Positions 8,702 through 17,107 of a DNA stretch of 64,000 bases are shown piece after piece. Positions within the stretch are counted from its first letter, which is position 1, and each line of letters starts with the position of its first letter. The notes under the pieces were generated by a model. It was not told the origin of the DNA. It worked only from the letters and a program-made list of their open reading frames with translations, and searched no databases. This stretch comes from Oleiagrimonas sp963817755 (GTDB lineage Bacteria; Pseudomonadota; Gammaproteobacteria; Xanthomonadales; Rhodanobacteraceae), in contig CAWFPB010000005.1 in NCBI GenBank assembly GCA_963817755.1, positions 124,001 through 188,000 on the forward strand, read 5' to 3'. A program made the position numbers and the translations under genes.

Positions 8702-10072
8702 TCAATCGGCCTTCTTCTGCGGGCGCTGCCAGCCCTTGAGCGTGACCTGGCGGGCGCGCGCGACCGTCAGCTGGCCTTCCGGCGCGTCCCCGCTGATCAC
8801 GGAACCGGCGCCAACGGTGGCCCGGGCGCCGATGGTCACGGGCGCCACCAGAGCGCAGTTGGAGCCGATGAAGGCGCCATCGCCGATCCGTGTCAGGTGC
8901 TTGTTCACGCCGTCGTAGTTGCAGGTGATGGTGCCGGCGCCGATGTTGGCCCCGGCGCCGATCTGGGCGTCGCCCAGGTAGGTCAGGTGATTGGCCTTGC
9001 TGCCCGGCCCCAGGGTCGCCTTCTTCATTTCCACGAAGTTGCCGACATGGGCGTCGGCAGCCAGGACGGCCCCCGGCCGCAGGCGGGCGAACGGGCCGAT
9101 GGTGCACGGCCCCTCGGTCACCGCGCCTTCCAGGTCGCAATGCGCATGCACCACGGTACCGGCGGCCAGCCGGACGTCGCGCAGGCGGCAGAACGGGCCG
9201 ATGCGCACGCCCTCGCCCAGTTCCACCTCGCCTTCCAGGATCACGTCGACGTCGATCTCCACGTCGCGTCCGGCGCTCACGTTTCCGCGCGCATCGAAGC
9301 GCGCCGGGTCGGCGATGCGCACCCCGGCCTCGGCCAGTTCTCGCGCGCGGCGGTGCCGATAATGCGCCTCCAGCCCGGCCAGTTGCCAGGCGTTGTTGGC
9401 GCCGGCCGCGTCGCCGGCCTCGGCCAGCACCACGCAGCGCGCCGGGGAGCCGGCCGCGGCGGCCTGGCCGAACACGTCGGTGAGGTAGTACTCGCCCTGG
9501 GCATTGTCGTTGCCCAGCGTGCCCAGCCAGACCCGCAGCGGGGCGGCGTCGGCGGCGACGATGCCGGTGTTGGTCAGGCACACCGCTCGCTGTTCATCGG
9601 TGGCGTCCTTTTCCTCGACAATGGCGTCCACGTGTCCATTCTCGTCCCGCAGCACGCGACCGTAGCCGGCCGGATCGTCCTGCTCGGCGGCCAGCACGGC
9701 CAGGGCGCCGTCGGCGCCGACCAGCGCGTCCAGGTCGTCCGTGCGCAGCAGCGGCACATCGCCGTACAGCACCAGCACGCGGGCCTCGTCGGGCACCTGC
9801 GCCATGGCCAGCTGCACGGCATGCCCGGTACCCAGCTGCTCGTCCTGCGCCACCCAGGTCAGGCCGGCATCGTCGGCGAATGCGGCACGCAACTGCTCGC
9901 CGCGATGGCCGTACACCACGTGCACCCGCGCCGGACGCAGGGACCGGGCGGTATCGAGCACATGGGCGAGCATCGGCCGCCCGGCCAGTGGCAGCATCAC
10001 CTTGGCCTTCGCCGATTGCATGCGCTTGCCCTCGCCGGCGGCGAGGACGATGACGTGTAGCGGTGCGCTCAT
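8702..10072 (-). CDS. glmU: Bifunctional UDP-N-acetylglucosamine pyrophosphorylase/glucosamine-1-phosphate acetyltransferase
   Basis: Makes UDP-GlcNAc for peptidoglycan and LPS in two steps: acetylation of glucosamine-1-phosphate, then uridylylation. At 456 residues it has the standard length. The N-terminal domain has LAAGEGKRMQSAKAKVM and YGDVPLL. The C-terminal half is a left-handed beta-helix made of hexapeptides ending in KKATLGPGSKANHLTYLGD and NYDGVNKHLT, which form the acetyltransferase site. The ATG at 10072 (MSAPLHVIVLAAG) is preferred over a start ten codons upstream. In many gammaproteobacteria glmU directly follows atpC; here about 6.5 kb separates them. Confidence 0.95.
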   Translation of the reverse strand: MSAPLHVIVLAAGEGKRMQSAKAKVMLPLAGRPMLAHVLDTARSLRPARVHVVYGHRGEQLRAAFADDAGLTWVAQDEQLGTGHAVQLAMAQVPDEARVLVLYGDVPLLRTDDLDALVGADGALAVLAAEQDDPAGYGRVLRDENGHVDAIVEEKDATDEQRAVCLTNTGIVAADAAPLRVWLGTLGNDNAQGEYYLTDVFGQAAAAGSPARCVVLAEAGDAAGANNAWQLAGLEAHYRHRRARELAEAGVRIADPARFDARGNVSAGRDVEIDVDVILEGEVELGEGVRIGPFCRLRDVRLAAGTVVHAHCDLEGAVTEGPCTIGPFARLRPGAVLAADAHVGNFVEMKKATLGPGSKANHLTYLGDAQIGAGANIGAGTITCNYDGVNKHLTRIGDGAFIGSNCALVAPVTIGARATVGAGSVISGDAPEGQLTVARARQVTLKGWQRPQKKAD

Positions 10073-10141
10073 GTTGCGTCCCTGTACGATTCCGCCCGCC
10101 ACTTTGCCGCAAACCGGCGTCCGCTGCCTAGTCGAAGCGCC

Positions 10142-11809
10142 TCAGGACGATTCGGCCGCGCGATGCACGCCGGCCACGGCACGCCCGGAGGGATCGTCGC
10201 ATCCCTCGAAAGCCTTGGACCAGCGGTAGGCGGTCGGCGTCGAACAGGCGATGCTGGGTCCGCCGGGCACGGTGCGCGCGGCGGCGTCTCCGGGGTAGTG
10301 CTGCTCGAACAGTACACGGTAGAGATACGCTTCCTTGCTCTGCGGCGGGTTGATGGCAAAGCGCTGTGACGCCAGCGCCATCTGCGCCTCGCTGACCTGC
10401 GCAGTTGCGTAGTCCTTCAGCGCATCGATCCAGCCGTAGCCGACGCCATCGGAGAATTGCTCCTTCTGACGCCACAGGATGTCTTCCGGCAGCAGTCCCC
10501 GGCCGGCTTCGCGCAGGATGTTCTTCTCGATGCGCCCGTTCCCCGGACGCTTGGCCGACGGTGCCGTGTGCATGGCCGCCTCGAGGAAGGTCCGGTCCAG
10601 GAACGGCACGCGTGCTTCCACGCCCCAGGCCGACATGGACTTGTTGGCGCGCAGGCAGTCGTACTGGTGAAGGCCATCGAGCTTGCGCACCAGCTCTTCG
10701 TGGAATTCGCGGTCGTCCGGCGCCATGTGGAAATACAGGTAACCGCCGAAAATTTCGTCCGCGCCCTCGCCCGAGAGCACCATCTTGATGCCCATGGCAC
10801 GGATTCGCCGGGCCAGCAGGTACATCGGCGTGGAAGCGCGGATGGTGGTGACGTCGTAGGTCTCCACGTGGCGGATCACGTCGCTCAGTGCGTCCAGGCC
10901 TTCCTGCACGGTGAAGTGGAATTCGTGATGCACGCTTTCGATGGCCCCGGCCACGGTACGTGCGGCGGACAGGTCGGGCGAGCCCTCCAGGCCAATGGAA
11001 AAGGTGTGCAGGCGCGGCCACCAGGCTTCGCTGCGGTCGTCGTCCTCGGTGCGCCGGGCGGCGTAACGTGCGGTGATGGCCGCGATCAGCGAGGAGTCCA
11101 GGCCGCCCGACAGAAGCACGCCGTAGGGCACGTCGCTCATCATGTGCGCATGTACCGCGCGCTCCAGAGCGCGGCGCAGTTCCGCGGGATCCTCCGGACC
11201 GTCGGCCACCGCGTCGAAGTCGCGCCAGCCGGGCGCGTAGTAGCGCTCGGGTGTCGCCATGCCACGTGTCCACACGCAACCAGGCGGGAACACTTCCACG
11301 CTCACGCACACCCCGGCCAGCGCCTTCATCTCCGAGGCCACGTACAGGCGCCCGCGCGCATCGTGACCGACATACAGCGGGATGATGCCGATCGGATCGC
11401 GCGCGATCAGCCAGTCACCCTTCTCGCGATCCCACAGCACGAAGGCGAACATGCCCTCGAGCCTGTTGAGGAAATCCTTTCCGTGGCGACGATAAAGCGG
11501 CAGGATGACCTCGCAGTCCGAGTCGGTGCGGAAGGCGTAGTCGGGGAATTCGGCACGCAGTTCACGATGGTTGTAGATCTCGCCATTGACGGCCAGGACC
11601 TGGCCCTCGTCTTCCGACAGCAGCGGTTGTGCGCCGTGCACCACGTCGACGATGGCCAGACGCTCGTGCACCAGGATGGCATGCGTGTCGGCATATACGC
11701 CGCTCCAGTCCGGACCGCGATGGCGCAGGCTGCGCGCCTGCTCCAGCAATGCCGGACGCAGTGCGCCGACATCGCCCTCCGGGTCCAGTACCGCCACGAA
11801 TCCGCACAT
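10142..11809 (-). CDS. asnB: Asparagine synthetase B, glutamine-hydrolysing
   Basis: Converts aspartate and glutamine to asparagine with ATP. The ATG at 11809 begins Met-Cys-Gly-Phe, so Cys2 is exposed as the glutaminase nucleophile after Met removal; this fixes the start against a longer frame. The N-terminal Ntn-hydrolase domain shows RHRGPDWSG, HERLAIVD and NGEIYNHRELR. The synthetase domain shows the PP-loop LLSGGLDSSLIAA and LSGEGADEIFGGYLYF. The length of 555 residues matches E. coli AsnB. It lies 69 bases upstream of glmU on the same strand, so co-transcription is possible. Confidence 0.95.
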   Translation of the reverse strand: MCGFVAVLDPEGDVGALRPALLEQARSLRHRGPDWSGVYADTHAILVHERLAIVDVVHGAQPLLSEDEGQVLAVNGEIYNHRELRAEFPDYAFRTDSDCEVILPLYRRHGKDFLNRLEGMFAFVLWDREKGDWLIARDPIGIIPLYVGHDARGRLYVASEMKALAGVCVSVEVFPPGCVWTRGMATPERYYAPGWRDFDAVADGPEDPAELRRALERAVHAHMMSDVPYGVLLSGGLDSSLIAAITARYAARRTEDDDRSEAWWPRLHTFSIGLEGSPDLSAARTVAGAIESVHHEFHFTVQEGLDALSDVIRHVETYDVTTIRASTPMYLLARRIRAMGIKMVLSGEGADEIFGGYLYFHMAPDDREFHEELVRKLDGLHQYDCLRANKSMSAWGVEARVPFLDRTFLEAAMHTAPSAKRPGNGRIEKNILREAGRGLLPEDILWRQKEQFSDGVGYGWIDALKDYATAQVSEAQMALASQRFAINPPQSKEAYLYRVLFEQHYPGDAAARTVPGGPSIACSTPTAYRWSKAFEGCDDPSGRAVAGVHRAAESS

Positions 11810-11956
11810 CTCCACACACTCCCGTAACCGAACCTGCATCCTCGCACGGTCCCGTCTCCCGGGCATATGAGCGTTCGTCAGATCACCCCCTGGCCATTCG
11901 TTGGATACCGGAAACGGGGCTGTTCACCTGTCAGATAGCTGCTCGTGCGTACCCTC

Positions 11957-12394
11957 ATGGACATGTTTCCCCTCCGCCAACGCGTCGATGGGAGCGCAGC
12001 GCGCGCAAACGGGCTGGCCCGCCTGCTGCGCCAGGGGCTGGGATTCTCCGCCGTCGGCGGCCTGCAGCTGCTGCTGGACTGGGGCGTGATGATGGCGCTG
12101 AGCGCAAACGGCTGGCCCCTTCCGGCCGCCAACGTGGCCGGGCGCGTGGCCGGCGCCAGCCTGGGTTTCTGGGCCAACCGCCAGATCACGTTCAGCGCTC
12201 ATGCCGGCCCGGCCACCCGGCACCTGGCTCGCTTCCTGCTGCTGTGGTCGTTCCTGACCGTCCTCAGCACCCTGCAGGTGGAGTACATCGCCCTGCACGA
12301 CGGCCTGTCCCGTGCCTGGCTGCTGAAGCCGCTGATCGAGGCCCTGCTGGCCGTGGTCAGCTTCCTGAGTAGTCGCTACTGGGTCTTTCGCTGA
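11957..12394 (+). CDS. GtrA-like integral membrane protein
   Basis: Small membrane protein of about 145 residues with four predicted helices (FSAVGGLQLLLDWGVMMAL, ANVAGRVAGASLGFWANR, LARFLLLWSFLTVLSTL and PLIEALLAVVSFLSSRYWVF). The GFWANRQITF and SRYWVF motifs are typical of GtrA, a family thought to flip or position undecaprenyl-linked sugars for surface glycan modification. Start choice is open: ATG at 11957 or 11963, or GTG at 11945. Usual partners (GtrB-like glycosyltransferase) are not adjacent. The nearest neighbours are asnB, divergent on the minus strand, and a secreted glycosidase-like protein downstream. Confidence 0.75.
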   Translation: MDMFPLRQRVDGSAARANGLARLLRQGLGFSAVGGLQLLLDWGVMMALSANGWPLPAANVAGRVAGASLGFWANRQITFSAHAGPATRHLARFLLLWSFLTVLSTLQVEYIALHDGLSRAWLLKPLIEALLAVVSFLSSRYWVFR

Positions 12395-12954
12395 ACTGAA
12401 CGGCCGTCAACGCATCCCCGGCCGTGGGCTTGTCCGGCACGGGTGGCGCGCGGTTCTTCACCGATCCCGAACTCCTTCGTTTCCCGCGTCGTCGCGGCAA
12501 ATGCGAACGGTTTCATGGTTTCGGCATGCCAAGTCGGCATCTATTGCTAACAGCCTATGCCGGACCCCGGAATCTGGAGGTTCCGTTCATGCATGGCTAA
12601 CGCTTCTGCTGGAATAGTGTCCTTGTCGTTGACATGCAGTTTATTGATTTTCCGGCATTCTCAGTATCCGGTCCGCGATGCACCGGCACCCCATGGCTTT
12701 CGTCCGGGAGATCGCCAAGCCAGACCGAAAGCCATAGACCGCATCCCTGCCCATGCGGCAATCCGACGACCGGCGACCACCGGACCGTGCCCGCCATGCA
12801 CGGCACGGTACCGCCTACGGAGCGACCTACAACCGTGCCCGGATTGCGCACCGTTTTCGTGCCTGGCCCGAACCAGGCGCTACAGACCGGTCGTGGCTGG
12901 AGTCACGATCTCTCTTCCCGGGACCGGACCGCCCGACGCACCACTGGACCCGCC
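12395..12954. other. 560-base intergenic region between gtrA-like and secreted glycosidase-like genes
   Basis: No convincing coding sequence is visible; the open frames here are short or arginine/proline-rich shadows. A perfect TTGACA lies at 12629-12634 but no -10 hexamer follows at 16-18 bases. The part from about 12500 to 12660 is less GC-rich than its surroundings, which would suit a promoter for the downstream gene, leaving a leader of up to about 300 bases. I see no terminator-like hairpin. Confidence 0.5.
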
Positions 12955-13932
12955 ATGAACGTTCTCGCTTTTCCCTCTCGCGCCTTGCATTTTCCCCTTG
13001 CGCTGCTGCTCGTGTTCGGTTTCGTTTTCATGACCGGCCTGCGTTCGGCGCATGCTGCACCAGCCACGCCCAAGACGCCGATGTACGGCATCACCCTCGA
13101 CACCGTCTCACACTTCCGCAAGACACTCGCCTCGCTGAAAAACCTGCCCTACAAGCCCACCGTGCGCGTGGTGTTCGACATGGGCACCCCGGCTTCCGAC
13201 TACCGCCGCAAGCTGGTCAAGCTGCACAAGGTGGCCTATGTGATGGGCGAAGTGATGGACTCGTACTACTTTCCCACCGACCTGTCGACCTACAAGGCTC
13301 GAACCCAGGAACTGGTCGGCCAGCTCGGTGACGTCGTGGACATCTGGGAGATTGCCAACGAGATCAACGGCGAGTGGCTGCGGCCCCATCCCAACGGCAA
13401 CGACGCCACCGTGCAGGTGGAGGAAACCGACATCGGCCAGATGGTCGCCGCCGCCAACGCCATCGTGAAGCAGGCAGGCGGCAGAACAGCCATCACCCTT
13501 TACTACAACGATGACGGCAAGGGCAGCAACTGCTGGCAAAAGCCCGTCGACGACTGGCATACCTGGCCAGCCAACTTTCTCCCGGCCAGCGTGCGCAACC
13601 AGGCCGACTACGCCTTTTTCAGTTACTACCCGTACAAGGATTGCCCCCATCTGCAACCGTCCTGGGAAAACGATTTCCAGACGCTCGGCAACTTGTTCCC
13701 GAACGCCCGGCTGGGCTTCGGCGAGATGGGTACCTCGCAAAAGAGCGCCGCCTGGTCCATCCAGTCGAACCTGCTGACCTCCTATTACACGATGATCGAC
13801 ACCATCCAGAACCCACGCTATGTCGGCGGTGTCTTCTGGTGGTATTACGCCGAACAAATGGTGCCCTGGAACGGCAATCGCTACTGGCAACTGCTCGACA
13901 ACACCCTGTCGACGCTGCCCCCTCCGCAATAA
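12955..13932 (+). CDS. Secreted glycoside-hydrolase-like protein (clan A type TIM barrel)
   Basis: Exported protein of 325 residues with a signal peptide of about 34 residues (hydrophobic core LALLLVFGFVFMTGL, cleavage near AHA-AP). The mature part resembles a clan A glycosidase: WEIANEINGEWL places Asn135-Glu136 where the acid/base Asn-Glu pair lies at the end of strand 4, and LGFGEMGTS gives Glu257 in a position suited to the strand 7 nucleophile. Aromatic residues near the C-terminus (GGVFWWYY) fit the strand 8 substrate platform. I cannot name the family or substrate. The ATG at 12955 is chosen for the signal peptide; the longer frame upstream reads as non-coding. The next gene begins 172 bases on. 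Confidence 0.65.
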   Translation: MNVLAFPSRALHFPLALLLVFGFVFMTGLRSAHAAPATPKTPMYGITLDTVSHFRKTLASLKNLPYKPTVRVVFDMGTPASDYRRKLVKLHKVAYVMGEVMDSYYFPTDLSTYKARTQELVGQLGDVVDIWEIANEINGEWLRPHPNGNDATVQVEETDIGQMVAAANAIVKQAGGRTAITLYYNDDGKGSNCWQKPVDDWHTWPANFLPASVRNQADYAFFSYYPYKDCPHLQPSWENDFQTLGNLFPNARLGFGEMGTSQKSAAWSIQSNLLTSYYTMIDTIQNPRYVGGVFWWYYAEQMVPWNGNRYWQLLDNTLSTLPPPQ

Positions 13933-14030
13933 GTCCAGGGAATCGGTCCTGCGCTGCAAGGTGGAAGCCCTTCCGGCGGCCCCTCGCACTGCATCCTCCG
14001 GTCAGGTCCAGGCACCCGATCAGCACGTAC

Positions 14031-14059
14031 TCGACGTTGTCGTCCCCCGGGACTAGCAT
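14031..14059 (+). promoter_or_regulatory. Candidate sigma-70 promoter for the AsmA-like gene
   Basis: TCGACG at 14031-14036 and TAGCAT at 14054-14059 are separated by 17 bases (4 of 6 matches each to TTGACA and TATAAT). The AsmA-like start codon is 46 bases downstream, with an AAGGAG ribosome site about 10 bases before it. Confidence 0.35.
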
Positions 14060-14104
14060 GTTCCTCGAGACTGCATGCAGCCGTCTCCGCCAAGGAGTGC
14101 GCCC

Positions 14105-15808
14105 ATGAAACGCCTGCTGATCTTCCTCGCCGTCCTGGTCCTGGCCGTGGTGCTGGTCGCGGCCGGCGCCCTGTTCATGGTCGACGCCAATCGCTTTCGC
14201 CCGCAGATCCAGACCTCGCTGAGTGATGCGATGGGCCGTACAGTGACTCTGGGCAAACTGCACGTCTCGGTGTTCACCGGTTCACTGGATGCCGACGACA
14301 TCCGCATCGGCGACGCCCCTGCCTTCGGCAAGGAACCCTTCATCCAGGCCCGGTCGCTTACTGTCGGCGTGCGCCTGTGGCCGCTGATCGTCCACCGCGA
14401 GCTGCACGTCACTTCGCTGACGCTGGACGCCCCGAGCGTGCGCCTGGTCCAGAACCGCGCGGGCCAGTGGAACTTTTCCAGCTTCGCTGCCGGTGGCCCG
14501 GGCAGCCGGCCGACGACGGGCGCATCTTCCTCCCCCGCGCTCACGGTCGATGCCCTGCGCATCCGCAACGGCCGCATCGTGCTGCACCGCGCCGCAGGCG
14601 GCACCCGGACCTACGACATGGTCGAGCTGACCGTCGACCACCTGGGCACACAGGCAGCCTTCCCGTTCACCTTGAGCGCCCAGGTGCCCGGCGGCGGCCG
14701 CATCAAGCTGGACGGCACCTTCGGCCCCTTCGATGCCGGCAACGCCATCCGTTCACCGCTGACGGCGCACCTGGTGATGAGCGGGATCGATCTGGTCCGG
14801 GCCGGCCTGGTCAGTCATGCCCAGGGCATCAGCGGTGTGATCGGGCTGGACAGCCGCATCCACTCGCAGGGTGGGGTGCTGCATTCGCAGGGCCGCATCG
14901 ATGCCCGCCACCTGCAGCTGGTCGCCTCCGGCTCCCCGGCACCCCAACCGATCCGGATCGACTACCAGGCCGATTACACCCTGGCCTCGAGCCGTGGCCG
15001 CGTCCACGACACCCGCCTGGGCACCGGCAAGGCCAGCCTTGCCGTCCACGGAAGCTTCGACGGACGTGCAGCCGTGATGCGGCTGGACCTGACCATGGCC
15101 GGGCACAAGCTTCCGGTGGACGACCTGCAGCCTCTGCTGCCGGCCTTCGGTGTGGTCCTGCCCAACAATTCCCGGCTTCGTGGCGGCACCCTGGGCGTGG
15201 ACCTGCGTGCCCGCGGTCCGCTGGATGCCCTGGTCATCAGCGGTCCGGTCACGCTCGACCACACCACGCTGGCCGGATACAGCCTTGGCGACAAGCTCGG
15301 CGGCGCGCTTTCGCTGGCCGGCGTCCAGGCTCCCCGCGACACGCAGATCGAGCACGCCGAAGCCACCCTGCGGATCGCCCCCTCGGGCATCCGCGCCGAT
15401 CCGGCCCAGGCCGACGTCAAGGGACTGGGCTCCATGAGTGGCAAGGGAACCATGGCCGCCAGCGGCGCGCTGGACTTCGACATGCTGGTCAAGCTGGACA
15501 AGAGCCTGTCCTCCAGCGTCACCTCCGGCAAGGCTCTGTCCGGCTCCAAGGCCGGGCGTTTGCTGGGTGGTCTGCTGGGCGGTACAAGCCAGAGCGGCAT
15601 CGGCGTTCATGTCGGCGGCACTGCAAGCGAACCGAAATTCCGTCTAGACCCCCGCGCGGCCGTCGACCTGCTGCGATCCGGCTTCGGCGGTTCTTCCGCC
15701 GCATCCAGGAGCACGCCGTCCGGAACGCAGAAAAAGCCTGCCAACACGCGCGATACGATCACCAACCTGCTTCAGAACGCACTCGACAAAAAGGGAAAGA
15801 AGAACTAG
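14105..15808 (+). CDS. AsmA-family protein
   Basis: Envelope protein of 567 residues with a single N-terminal membrane anchor (LLIFLAVLVLAVVLVAAGALF) followed by a long periplasmic domain. The opening after the anchor (VDANRFRPQIQTSLSDAMGRTVTLG) and the C-terminal SGSKAGRLLGGLLGG region fit the AsmA family, which bridges or regulates lipid transport between inner and outer membranes and resembles the TamB/YhdP proteins. The C-terminus is lysine/serine rich. The ATG at 14105 follows AAGGAG. The gene stands between a glycosidase-like and a DUF3016 gene on the same strand, so its immediate partners are unclear. Confidence 0.85.
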   Translation: MKRLLIFLAVLVLAVVLVAAGALFMVDANRFRPQIQTSLSDAMGRTVTLGKLHVSVFTGSLDADDIRIGDAPAFGKEPFIQARSLTVGVRLWPLIVHRELHVTSLTLDAPSVRLVQNRAGQWNFSSFAAGGPGSRPTTGASSSPALTVDALRIRNGRIVLHRAAGGTRTYDMVELTVDHLGTQAAFPFTLSAQVPGGGRIKLDGTFGPFDAGNAIRSPLTAHLVMSGIDLVRAGLVSHAQGISGVIGLDSRIHSQGGVLHSQGRIDARHLQLVASGSPAPQPIRIDYQADYTLASSRGRVHDTRLGTGKASLAVHGSFDGRAAVMRLDLTMAGHKLPVDDLQPLLPAFGVVLPNNSRLRGGTLGVDLRARGPLDALVISGPVTLDHTTLAGYSLGDKLGGALSLAGVQAPRDTQIEHAEATLRIAPSGIRADPAQADVKGLGSMSGKGTMAASGALDFDMLVKLDKSLSSSVTSGKALSGSKAGRLLGGLLGGTSQSGIGVHVGGTASEPKFRLDPRAAVDLLRSGFGGSSAASRSTPSGTQKKPANTRDTITNLLQNALDKKGKKN

Positions 15809-15961
15809 TTCCTACCCATCCCCGGCATCCAGGCAACCATGGTTCCCACAGGAACCTGACTGCATGCTCGGGGGTCCAATGCGTTATCAGCGCCTTCGCG
15901 ACCGGTTTCGGACGGGGATCGTGTCGCGACAGCGAACCGTTGTCCCCGTCGGAGAGTACCC

Positions 15962-16492
15962 ATGAAGCGCCTCCTCAAAGGTTCCGGTGTCCTGACGATA
16001 TTCGCCCTCGTGCTGGTCGCATCCAGTGCCTTGGCACAACCACCATCCCCCGCAGCGTCACCGTCAGTTGTCGTCTCCTATGCGCATCCCGACCAGTTCA
16101 CGGAAATGCGCAGCTCGCCGGGTAGCCAGCGATCCGAGATCAAGGACGACCTGGACCTGCTGAAGAGTTACATTCACAAGCGCGCCAACCGTTTGCTCGC
16201 ACCCGGGCAGCACCTGTCCATCGTCGTGACCGACGTCGCCTTCGCCGGTCACTACGAGCCCTGGACCGGCGCCCCTGGAGGCTGGATGCGCGTTGTTCGC
16301 CGGACCTTCCCGCCCCGCATCGACCTGCATTTCGTCCTGCGCGACGCCCAGGGCAAGGTGGCCAGGGAGGGTACGCGCAAACTGACCAACTCGGCCTTCA
16401 TGGATGGTCCCAGCCTTCACGACAGCGATCCGCTACGCTACGAGAAGGCGCTCATCGACCGCTGGATGCGCAAGGGCGTGAACGGCCTGTAG
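15962..16492 (+). CDS. DUF3016 family periplasmic protein
   Basis: Protein of 176 residues with a signal peptide (MKRLLKGSGVLTIFALVLVASSALA). The body matches the pattern I know for DUF3016: VSYAHPDQFTE near the start, a central LSIVVTDVAFAGHYEPW, then PPRIDLHFVLRDAQGKV and DPLRYEKALIDRWMR near the end. Function is unknown; members are probably periplasmic. A GGAGAG ribosome site precedes the ATG. It is convergent with atpC and shares with it the hairpin at 16504-16537. Confidence 0.8.
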   Translation: MKRLLKGSGVLTIFALVLVASSALAQPPSPAASPSVVVSYAHPDQFTEMRSSPGSQRSEIKDDLDLLKSYIHKRANRLLAPGQHLSIVVTDVAFAGHYEPWTGAPGGWMRVVRRTFPPRIDLHFVLRDAQGKVAREGTRKLTNSAFMDGPSLHDSDPLRYEKALIDRWMRKGVNGL

Positions 16493-16503
16493 CGGCTGCA
16501 CCA

Positions 16504-16537
16504 ACGAAAACGCCGGCACAAGGCCGGCGTCTTTCGT
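16504..16537. terminator. Bidirectional intrinsic terminator between the DUF3016 gene and the ATP synthase operon
   Basis: ACGCCGGC at 16510-16517 pairs with GCCGGCGT at 16523-16530 around a 5-base loop. The flanking ACGAAA (16504-16509) and TTTCGT (16532-16537) extend the stem with one bulged C. This gives an A tract on one side and a T tract on the other, as expected for termination in both directions between two convergent units (stops at 16492 and 16557). Confidence 0.75.
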
Positions 16538-16556
16538 CTGGCGTTGTACAACCGCG

Positions 16557-16979
16557 TCAATGCTTGAGGTTGCGGCGCATGCGTTCCAGCGCCTGCAGCT
16601 GGGCCATGGCCTCGGCCAGCTTGGCCTGTGCCTCGGCCACTTCCATCTCGTCGGTGCGGTCGGCCAGTGCCTTCTCGGCCTCTTCCTTGGCAGTCAGGGC
16701 CGCGGCCTCGTCCAGTTCGTCGGCCCGGGCTGCGGTGTCGGCCAGTACCGTGACCACCTGCGGCTGCACTTCGAGGATGCCGCCGGAGACGTAGAACGAC
16801 TGGCGTTCACCGTTCTCCTGGATCACTTCCACGTGACCGGGCTTGAGCCGGGTGATCAGCGGCGCGTGACGCGGCGCAATGCCCAGCTCGCCCTGCTCGC
16901 CGGTGGCGATGACCAGGGTCGCCTCGCCGTGGAAGATCTCGGCCTCGGCGCTGACGATGTCGCAACGGATGGTGGTCAT
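16557..16979 (-). CDS. atpC: ATP synthase F1 subunit epsilon
   Basis: Epsilon subunit, 140 residues, of the F1 central stalk; it couples rotation to catalysis and inhibits ATP hydrolysis. The N-terminal beta-sandwich shows FHGEATLVIATGEQGELGI, APRHAPLITRLKPG and FYVSGGILEVQPQVVTVLAD. The C-terminal helical hairpin is the alanine/glutamate-rich EEAEKALADRTDEMEV stretch. It is the last gene of the operon and ends 20 bases from a bidirectional terminator. A GGGAAT-rich palindromic repeat separates it from atpD. Confidence 0.97.
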   Translation of the reverse strand: MTTIRCDIVSAEAEIFHGEATLVIATGEQGELGIAPRHAPLITRLKPGHVEVIQENGERQSFYVSGGILEVQPQVVTVLADTAARADELDEAAALTAKEEAEKALADRTDEMEVAEAQAKLAEAMAQLQALERMRRNLKH

Positions 16980-17004
16980 GGTTCTCTCTCGCTTCGCTCG
17001 TTCG

Positions 17005-17098
17005 CGGGAATGGGGAGTGGGGAATGAGGAATGGGGGCTCGAAACGCTACGGCTGTGCCAGCTCTTGCGATTCCCTATTCCCTATTCACCATTCCCGG
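17005..17098. repeat. GGGAAT-rich palindromic intergenic repeat, copy 1 (atpD-atpC gap)
   Basis: The left arm (about 17006-17036) is built of GGGAATGGGGAGTGGGGAAT-like words. The right arm (about 17070-17097) is the complement (ATTCCCTATTCCCTATTCAC). About 33 non-repetitive bases lie between them. A TCTCGCTTCGCTCGTTCG lead-in directly before the left arm is also present before copy 2. The arms could form a long hairpin in the atp mRNA. Confidence 0.8.
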
Positions 17099-17107
17099 AA
17101 GGCGGCC

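Noticed and set aside
12629..12634. Perfect TTGACA as promoter of the glycosidase-like gene
   Set aside because: No -10 hexamer at 16-18 bases; only CCGGC-rich sequence follows.
12557..12958. 133-codon frame in the 560-base intergenic region
   Set aside because: Proline/arginine-rich, no ribosome site, ends inside the next gene start; likely non-coding.
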